Below are positions 22,781-35,430 of a DNA stretch of 60,000 nucleotides, in pieces. The notes below the pieces were generated by a model. It was not told the origin of the DNA. It saw only the letters and a program-made list of their open reading frames with translations, and made no database searches. Numbering within the stretch: position 1 is the stretch's first letter; each line of letters opens with the position of its first letter. The position numbers and the translations under genes were made by a program. Origin of the DNA: Takakia lepidozioides (lineage: Eukaryota; Streptophyta; Takakiopsida; Takakiales; Takakiaceae); assembly GCA_030704615.1 (NCBI GenBank), contig CM060731.1:5768001-5828000 (forward strand), in the 5' to 3' direction.

Positions 22781-23196
22781 AAGCTTCTCTATCAAGAAAC
22801 CTTTGTTTAATCTTGGAAACTTCTCCAGTAAGAAACCTCCATAAGAGAAGCTTCTTGGAGAAACTTTTTAGTAGCCAGTATATATAGAAGGCGAGACTGG
22901 ACACTTTTCAGTCTCGCCAACACAAGTTCAAGCTACTCTTGTTCCAAGTCCAGTACTCTAGTCCAGCTTCCAGTATCCAGTCCAGTTTCCAGTATCTGGT
23001 ATTCCAGTCCAGTTTCCAGCATTCCAGTATCCGAGTCGAGTTCCAGTATTTTGTACTCTTGTCCATTGTTATAAAGATCATCTTGATTCATGCTCACCTA
23101 CCATGCATTCGGCCACACCGACCTTGACTTCTTGTATAGTCTTGTACCTCTAGTCTGATCTCTTGTTTATGTTCTGTCATGTTCTCGTCCTTGACA
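22781..23196 (+). mobile_element. solo LTR of family 1, right part
   Basis: Begins with the duplicated AAGCT, continues through the TATATATA box and the CCAGT-rich repeats, and ends CGTCCTTGACA. It is followed by ATACT (23197-23201), identical to the bases before 12473, so this was a solo LTR with its target duplication before the chromovirus landed in it. Confidence 0.88.
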
Positions 23197-23231
23197 ATAC
23201 TCACTCCATGGGAAAATTCAAATCCCCTCAT

Positions 23232-23779
23232 AAATGAGTGCGTTGAAGCACTCAATTTTAGAGGGCACAATATCGCATGTTCAGCCTGTCCTCCCATAGA
23301 CATTGCTGATATCTGTTTTGGGGGGGATTGCGCTTAAAATCTCCCATGGATAATTTTGTACTGCGAAATTCCACCTGAAAGGAAAGTGTATTTTCCCTTG
23401 CTTTAACAAAAAAAAAATGTGAAATTCCACCTGACATTGTGGCTAAATGGATGAGTAGGTCACTTTTGGTTCCCTTATGGACATGCATGTTGCAGCCCGA
23501 AACTAAGTGCTTTGACGCACTCAGTTTTAGAGGGTACAAAACCACATGTTCAACCTGTCCTCCCATAGAGATTACTGATTTATGTTTTGGGGGGGATTAC
23601 GCTTATGGTTCCTTTATGGACATGTCTATTTGCAACCCGGATAGAGGGTACAAAACCGCATGTTTAGCCTATCCTCCCATAGAGATTGCTATTTCTATTT
23701 TGGGGGGGATTACGCTTATGGTTCCCTTATGGACATGCCTGTTTGCAGCCCGGAACTGAGTGCGTTGACGCACTCAGTT
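23232..23779 (+). repeat. palindrome-bearing direct repeats, relic locus copies 2-4
   Basis: Three palindromes lie at 23232-23258, 23500-23526 and 23754-23779. The last is perfect: AACTGAGTGCGT, TG, then its complement. Between them is a repeated block (GAGGGTACAAAACC, CCTCCCATAGAGATT, TTTTGGGGGGGATTACGCTTA, TTATGGACATG) present about three times, near 23261, 23531 and 23645. With 12355-12382 they make four palindromes behind the exon relic if the LTR nest is ignored. Confidence 0.8.
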
Positions 23780-23801
23780 TCGTGGGGTCTCACGCAATGA
23801 T

Positions 23802-24469
23802 CTTTTGCATCCCCTTTCATTAACTCTTGCTTGTTGCATGTATATAAAAAATGTACTCATACCAGGGAACAACCTCAATAAGTACCCTGGATTCATAGAC
23901 TTGTGGTCTGACTCTTCCAACAACCAGACCATGTACACGGCAGACATATTGAGGGGGTACGGGTGTTATCACCAAAGGTTCGTACCAATAAGCTTGAAAA
24001 TTTTGGTAATCTCTCAGGAGAGTTGAGCAGATGACACCTCACTGCCTAAGGCGACTAGATCGCATTTTTAGTCGAGCACCAGTTGCGAACCCCAAATTTC
24101 AGTGGACCAACATTCATCCATTCACATTCATCCTCATTCATCCACAATATTTCAACATGTTCATCCAAATTCGGAGCGCGCCATCCACATTCACTCCCTC
24201 TCGACATAGACTTCATCCTCATCAATTCATCGACAACCATTCTCCCCTTCTTAGGTCCCTTCTCATCGCCAAAATATGGTTCTTTATGTGCCAAATGCGC
24301 AAGTCCGCGGCTATAGGCCCCCTTCTGCCAGTTCTGTCCGCGGTTATAGGTCTGTGCGTGTGGAAATGACGTGGCGTAACGTCACGTGGCGTCAACCACA
24401 CTAGCAAAACGTGACGTGGTGTGAACCAGGCTGGCGAGGACTGCTGACGTGGCGTGAACCTGGCTGCGC
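23802..24469. other. intergenic, short simple repeats
   Basis: Contains an ATTCATCC-rich stretch (24,110-24,200) and three near copies of TGACGTGGYGTGAACC between 24,370 and 24,465. No gene was recognised. Confidence 0.4.
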
Positions 24470-25054
24470 TCACGCGGAGGCATCCCCCCTTGTTGAGGAC
24501 TGCTGGGTGTTGAAGCGGAGTGCCTTGTTTGCATCAGTGGACGAGGAAAAGAGGATCGCATAGAAACCGTGCCCCATGGAGAGGCTGAAATGATGCGCCA
24601 GGCCACCTCTCTCTCCCAGATGTTCGATGACCCATCGTCTAATCGACCTCCGAGGCCACGGTTTTCCAGGAAAGTACAGCAGTATGCCTGTTTTGGTTAG
24701 CTTCTCAGCTTGCGCTTGTAATTTGGCCTTGTTGAGGGTCAGAACTGGCTGCTCCTTCTCCATGTGAAGAACAATGTCTTCCCATAATACTTCTGAAAGG
24801 ATTGGCGAGGGGTGTGGGGCAGGGGATGCTGGGCCTGCTGGGCCTTTTCCAAGAATGGATGCACCTGCTGCCTCCATCAAAGCGTTTTCCGCTTTCCAAA
24901 TCTGGCTTTTGGCTTTAGCTACTGGGGAAGCACGTGCACGCTTACCACCTTTGGAGCCGCGACCTCTGGATTCCATGAGAAGGACTGCAACGAAGGATAG
25001 GGTAGAGCGGCGATTAGCCAAGAATGGAATGAATATCTGCTTCAGTGAATGCAA
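24470..25054 (-). CDS. DUF4283-like ORF, probably retroelement-derived
   Basis: A 194-codon open frame. After a basic, Ala/Pro-rich N-terminus comes KTGILLYFPGKPWPRRSIRR, then GHGFYAILFSSSTDANKAL. The pattern (GKP, a helix with RRW, then GF-FF) resembles the N-terminal part of DUF4283, found in gag-like proteins of plant LINEs. The usual CCHC knuckle is missing and the frame stops early, so this may be a truncated ORF1. No other LINE part was seen beside it. Confidence 0.4.
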   Translation of the reverse strand: MHSLKQIFIPFLANRRSTLSFVAVLLMESRGRGSKGGKRARASPVAKAKSQIWKAENALMEAAGASILGKGPAGPASPAPHPSPILSEVLWEDIVLHMEKEQPVLTLNKAKLQAQAEKLTKTGILLYFPGKPWPRRSIRRWVIEHLGERGGLAHHFSLSMGHGFYAILFSSSTDANKALRFNTQQSSTRGDASA

Positions 25055-26470
25055 GTTTGAGGTGAATCAGCTGAGACTAGAAAAGGGGATGAGAGAGTTG
25101 TTTTGAGAAAGGGGAATTGTGGGATTAGTGGTCACTGCGGGCACTGAAGAGAGAGGATAGGAGAAAGAGGATAGAGAGTGGAGGTGAAATTGCAGGGGTG
25201 CAGTGATGTAAGCTTGACAGACTAAGATGTCGGTTGCCTGTACATTTGAGCTCGACACCAGACCTTGTTACAGTATAAGCAAGAAATCACCATAGCGCAG
25301 ATTGACCTATCATAGGTCAGTGATACTTCCCTGTTAGTAGAGAACGTAAGGGCGAAGGGCAGCCCAGTATCCTCCATTTATCGCTCTTCTGTCACAGTTC
25401 ATAAAGAGATTCTGCCTTGTGGAGGCTTTGCAGAGACTTTGCAGAGAGTAAGTAGCCACCATTTTGCGACAAGGACTTTAGTGCCTGGGGGGGACATGCC
25501 AGAGAGGTGGCTGCACCGAAGTTGACATGACGGCTCATAAATAGAGCCGAGGTGGTGAGAGGGGGGAGAAGGATGTTTCTAGAGCTTATGAATGAAGATA
25601 TTTTCCATGCTTGCTAGTAACAGAGAGAGGAATGAAAGAAGAATGATGGGAGATCCTGGGGAGAGAGATGAACGAGATGTATTGTCATGAACCTTGCTTC
25701 ATCTCTATCCGTTGGAAAGCACAGGGCCTGAGAGCATTGGAATTTTCCTTTGAAAGTCTATCCTTGCCTTTCAAAGAGTAGTGAACCAAAGAGGAGATCA
25801 TGCTTGGTGATGAAATCACAGAAGCTCAAAGTTCAGGGAGAATCGGCTAAGTCCCCCGTCGCACTCACCGCAAACCGCGGAGCGCCGATGAGGAACATAG
25901 CCCCTCTCTCACTCATGGGGTTTGAACACCTACTAGTAAATTGTCGCTTCGTTGTCAAGAGTGCATTAGAGTGCATTAGAGTGCACTCTACCTTTCAGAA
26001 TTAAATTCGTGTAAAGCTTATCTGGTATCTAACCGGCCTTGCTCAATGGCCACTCACACAATGTGGATTTCTTTTGTGTAGCACCACATGAGATTTCTGG
26101 AAATGCAGCATCCTGCGCGCGGGAACAGAGGCCTTGGGCTTAATTTTATTGGCTCCTCTTTATTTTAAAGAGGAGACTACTCATCGGTGTCATTGCTAAG
26201 CCGCTGTTGTGCCTTCCCCAAGTGTCACCTCCTCTCCTTTGCTGAAAACTACTTCATGAAGTGCCTCCAGGTAACATCTCTCTTATTGAACAATTTATGA
26301 GGAATAAATGGATGAAATTTCAAGTTCATTATGGATGAAAGTAGATTTCGTTATTCATAAAGAGGAGCAGACTATTGTTGTGAACTCAAGTGCTGAGATA
26401 AATGCATTTGGAGGTTGAAAATTGTTATGCTTCTATCGTTATTAGGTCCGGAAGTGCATGCACAAAATGT
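25055..26470. other. intergenic region
   Basis: No gene recognised. A short direct repeat GAGTGCATTA occurs near 25,960-25,985. The right part is the 3' flank of the carboxypeptidase gene. Confidence 0.4.
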
Positions 26471-31086
<4,616 letters not shown>

Positions 31087-31880
31087 TTGATCTCAGAAGT
31101 ATTAGTAATGAGACTCTACGTAGACTTTACCATCCAGCTTACCCACACAAGCTAATGAGAATGACGCACAGATGACAATGAAACACTAAAGGGACAAGAG
31201 CAGGCTGCACCCTTCTAGATATAGGGACTGAATCTGCTGCTCCCTTGGCTACTAGAGAGGAGAGCTGTGAGGATCCTACAGAAGTAGCTCAGTCCCACGG
31301 TTGCAAAGGACTCGATAAGATCAGGATGGTTTTCGCTGCCCAAGAAAATAGAGCCCCAGAATTTATAACCAATTGATAGGGATCTAAACTCTATCTAAAA
31401 TATGTAGAAATGTGGTGGCGAACATTGCTAGATTGGGCGGATCCCACGTAAAGCGTGTTCAAACCATGTCGCGGATAAGACGACGCAGAGTGGACTCAAG
31501 AGCCCCTCTGTGACTGCACTCGAAATCTGTTGCACAGTTGCACGTAGTGTCGTGTAGTCTGACTACCGTAGTCTGTAACTCTGCTGCGAATACGAAGTCT
31601 TTCATTAAAATCATGTACACTCTACACCAACATTGCTACTCTACAATTAAATTACTCCGTAAAAACCTATCTAGTGTAGTTTGGTGGGCTTTAAATAGCA
31701 TAAAATCCCGCTTGTCCTGTTACGCCGTGGAGCCCATGGGATGGGGGCCCCTAATCTCAGATTACGAGCAGATAGGCAGGTAGTTTTCTTTTCACACGTT
31801 TTACTGCTGGGCTCTGTAAATTCACTGGACGTTAAAGAAACTTTATCTTTACAATGCATTTCTTACGTGAGTTAAAGTTA
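31087..31880. promoter_or_regulatory. upstream region of SCPL gene
   Basis: The 5' flank of the carboxypeptidase gene. No convincing ORF or RNA gene. Confidence 0.35.
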
Positions 31881-31977
31881 AAGTCCTGTAACTGGGGCTT
31901 TACGCGATTCAAGACTCGGGCTCCCGCCATGGGGGCTATGGAATCTTGAATCGCGTAAAGGCCTCGTTGCAGGACTT
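31881..31977. mobile_element. MITE-like hairpin
   Basis: The arms 31881-31914 and 31944-31977 are inverted copies with about 30 of 34 bases matching, including GGCTTTACGCGATTCAAGA and its complement. They are separated by a 29-nt loop. No coding capacity. Confidence 0.65.
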
Positions 31978-33384
31978 AAAAATTAAGGACTACATAAAAC
32001 TAAGAATAAAATAGGGGTATCTTTCACGAGGTGGAGTATTCTGCCGACGTGGAGTATTCCGCGGCTTTTAAGACATTCTCAGGCCCAATCGGCCATCCTC
32101 GGTGTCCTACCGATTCGGCATGCTTGGATGGCCGATTATGCACCCACGATGGCACAATATGCAACTACCCATGTACATGTCATCAGCCATCACCCCGCCC
32201 ACCATTCCCTTGAAGCTCGCCCCGGTTTACCTCATTCTCTCTGCGCATTGACGTCCAATTGGAAACTCTGGACATGTGAGACCACTGGCAACAAAACTTC
32301 ATTGTCAGTGCTATTGGACGTGGTCACATGATTTCCCGCTGGCTATGGTTTGGGGTGTGTCTTCTTAACAAGGCACATTCCCATCTGGATCTTTTGTTTT
32401 AGTCTGGGATAGGCCTGTCTGTGGCAGTCTGTCTCCTGCACAATTCACTGTTGTCTGTTATCAACTTCTGAATGGCCAAGTAGTTAGGCGAAGTGCAGTT
32501 TACATATAGCAAGGCTGCAATCAGGACCGCAGACAGCTGCAGAAGTATCTATAAGGGGTACCAACTGACGGTTGGAACTCTGGTGCTTCGTTGTACTCTT
32601 GTGACTTCTAAACTGATGCAAGTGTTTAGAATAACAACTTCTCCCACCTGTGCAACTACAACTAGAGCCACACTCTTAGGCAACACACCACAATCCCTAC
32701 CCGGTCTGTTGGTCCTACGGACCACTGAACTTTATCAATCTCAATCAAAGAGCTCCTTGAGGGCAATGAACAATTGCAGGGATTTTAGACACTTTGAGCG
32801 GCACAACCTGAGAAGACAGGTAAGATTTCTTGTGCTGTGCAAAATCAAACTACATCCTTTATCATAGCCCATATCCCCAACTCAGTCCAGGAAACGTCCC
32901 TGGGAATCCATTTCTATGAATTTCTTTACTCCTCTTTGTAGGACAAAACTAGCCCACCAGCATGGAGCATCAGGTTTTAGTACAAGTCTTTGGCATAGTC
33001 TCCAACACTTATTCAATATACAAGTAATTCATCTCCATGTCACGGACCACATGGCCAACGAGGTGCATTGTGATCCCAATTTCATTGCTGAATGTCACTC
33101 AGTCGAGGCCTACTCATTTGTCTGCACCTCCAGGTCCCTCCTCAGTCATGACCCTGTCCATAAACCTCGTCTCCCCTTTGATGATTTCCACTGCTCCGAT
33201 ATCGCAAATCTCAATGCAGGACACCCTAGGCAAAGGGCCGTGATATAGCTGGATAGGAGCTCAAACGCGGAAATCGTTATCAGCCAGATGACTTGAGTGA
33301 AAATAGTCCTACCTGGCATTGCTTGAGGGGCCCTCTTTGTGGTTCAGGACCTGTTAACCTGGGCTGCGAAACAATCTCTAATTC
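31978..33384. other. unassigned spacer
   Basis: A small inverted pair ATCGGCCATCC / GGATGGCCGAT occurs at 32,088-32,137, and similar text recurs at 42,360-42,410. No protein family was recognised in the open stretches. Confidence 0.35.
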
Positions 33385-34017
33385 TGGGCATCGCACATTA
33401 CAGAAGGTAAATCCAAGAATCTGATATACGCATTGGCCTCTCCATGAAACTGTTGTAGCATTCTACCTTGAGTGAGCAGTGTGCTCCTTGACTAAATCTG
33501 AAACCTTCTGTATCTATGAAGGCAGAGATCTTCTGAAACACTGATCTTCTTGAAGATGATTGTGGTCTCGACCCATCAGGGCATGAGCTGAGATTGAAGG
33601 TAAAGTAGCAATCACGAGTGCAAAGCTGGATAATCTCCTCGTAGGGGTTGATTGTTCAAGGGCTGCCTTTCATCGTACGAGAAAGCAGAACACCCTATTT
33701 CCCAGCATCACGACCACTTGGTTATATCCACACTCTAGTGAGGAAAGGGTGCATGATTTGGATAAACTCATACTGCACTGTAAATCGGCTCATAGCCCTG
33801 TACATTTCTGCTTTGCTTGATGTAGGAGGCGGCCTGGGCCGTTTCCAGCATAGCAGCAGGATCAGTGCTCCACAAGCAGACGTTGTTTATGGGGGACCGT
33901 ATAGTGCCCCCTCTGCTACATTTGTTAGCAACTGCTGCTTTTGATGTGAGAAAGGAGTCGGCCTATGCGTTGGGAAATTTGTGTGTTGCTCCTCAGGGAA
34001 GGGCAAGGGAGGGGGAC
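33385..34017 (+). pseudogene. duplicated fragment of IMPA9 (exon 9 end, intron 9, exon 10 start)
   Basis: Nearly identical over about 630 bp to 58288-58917. It starts in exon 9 (GGGCATCGCACATTACAGAAG), includes all of intron 9, and runs through LLHLLATAAFDVRKES and YALGNLCV of exon 10 before breaking at GGGGGAC. Intron retention shows that it was copied as DNA. Small differences include a 16-nt insertion near 33,475 and frame-breaking changes in the exon. Confidence 0.93.
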
Positions 34018-34211
34018 TAGTGACTGGAGGGGGTCAGGTTGAACACTCTCCCCTCCTTAAGTGTTCAACCTGTCCCCCTGTCCCCCTGTTGACTTTGTGA
34101 AAAGAAGACCGTTAGATTCACAACTTTTTAGCTCTGCCATTGAGGTGCCATTGGTTCCATCAGTCTGAGCTTCTAGTATTGATTTCTTTCTCACAAGTTA
34201 AATTGGGTGAT

Positions 34212-34740
34212 AGGCTGGTGTCGTGAAGAAGGATCTGATCAATGAAGATCTTAAGCACAATGTTCCCAACACATTTGGTATCTCCCATCCAGGTGGTGGC
34301 CAGCCAAACAGCTTAGTCTGAGGAACCTCCCCTGTTATCATGAGCCATCGCTGCGGCATGTGGGTTGTTTGTAGCAGCAGCAGCAGAAACAAGTGTTGGG
34401 AGGGCTCACATGTGGAGGGGCAGGGGTAGATCTCGATGTCCCCAGTTCCTCACAGCTGATACTCTTTCTTTTACTTGCTTGTGATCGGACTGGGTACTAA
34501 GTCTATGGATATGGAATGTAGTCTGCCCCGATCACTTACACAGCTCTTACCATTGTGAGGACATTGTGCCACAGCATCTGCTTTCCTTTTTGTTTGTAAT
34601 ATTTGAGAGTTGCATTGTATCCAAAAGGCAGTATTTGTAGAAGGCATGGGACAAGTTCAGAAAGCAGACAGGCACGTCCTTGACACAAGATTTTGCTTTA
34701 CTCAGAATTTTAAAAGAAAAGGAATGGATGGTTTTACAAG
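34212..34740 (+). pseudogene. duplicated fragment of eIF1 (last exon plus 3' region)
   Basis: Similar to the minus strand of 43797 down to about 43,260. It begins at the exon 5 border (GGCTGGTGT and GTGAAGAAGGATCTGATCAA) and continues through the 3' region (ATCCAGGTGGTGGCCAG, TGTTTGTAGCAGCAGC, CCCCAGTTCCT, CAGCTGATACTCTT). The coding part is broken. The right border is diffuse. Confidence 0.88.
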
Positions 34741-35042
34741 TCTCAGCACACAGGGTATCATATTTGGATGGGATGTAATATGGCTGTTTGGTTCTCTGGC
34801 TTTGGGATATCAAATGGGGAATCTTCTATATAAAATCCACAACTGAGTTTCCATGACAATGTGAATAAAAAACCTTGGGAAAGACTAGGCTACCTATCAA
34901 AGATGGGAAAACTTCCTAGACCAGAGACCAGGCACCAAGTGCAAGCAAGCAACAGGGCAGCAATGCACCAACCACAGTGTCAGACAGCTATTGGACCATT
35001 CATAACGAACATATCACTGAGGACCTCACAACAACACTGTAT
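34741..35042. other. spacer
   Basis: Lies between the captured fragments and the palindrome array; nothing recognised. Confidence 0.4.
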
Positions 35043-35408
35043 GTGAATGACGTCAACGCCATTCACAAAAATACCAACAAGGAACCAATTACTTAGCTCC
35101 CAATCCATGTAAATTCAAATTGTCGCTGGTGAATAATATAGACACAGAAGTGAATATCGTCAACGACATTCACTTTGGATTTCTCATAACACAACTTATC
35201 AAGCCTCCAGAACTCTATGGACATTACAAAAATTTACATAACTCTGAGGACCTCTCAACAACTCCGGATGTGAATGTCGTCAACGCCATTCAAGGACATT
35301 ATGAATTCTAATCAGGGACACTATAATTACACTTCATAACCAGGTGAATTCATATACTCGCTTAAGAATGACTCAGACAAAGAAGTGAATGTCGTCAACG
35401 ACATTCAA
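35043..35408 (-). repeat. palindrome array A, four copies after the stop codon
   Basis: Copies lie at 35043-35066, 35150-35173, 35270-35293 and 35385-35408. Each is 24 nt: half-site GTGAATGTCGT, two bases CA (TG on the gene strand), then the inverted half-site, with one to three changes. Copies 1 and 3 share the flank GAGGACCTC with CAACA, while copies 2 and 4 share the flank GACACAGAAG or GACAAAGAAG, so the array is two repeats of an A+B pair with a period of about 230 bp. The nearest copy ends 22 nt after the stop codon of the gene at 35431. Confidence 0.9.
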
Positions 35409-35430
35409 TCTGGATCTATGATTGCAATCC

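Noticed and set aside
23232-23779. A CRISPR-like array
   Set aside because: This is plant nuclear DNA, spacing is uneven (about 250-270 bp) and the units are long direct repeats with palindromes, not short repeats with unique spacers.
33000-33240. Retroelement coding remnant ending in GGGCCGTGATA
   Set aside because: The end resembles the chromovirus LTR end by a few bases only and no RT, integrase or gag motif is present.
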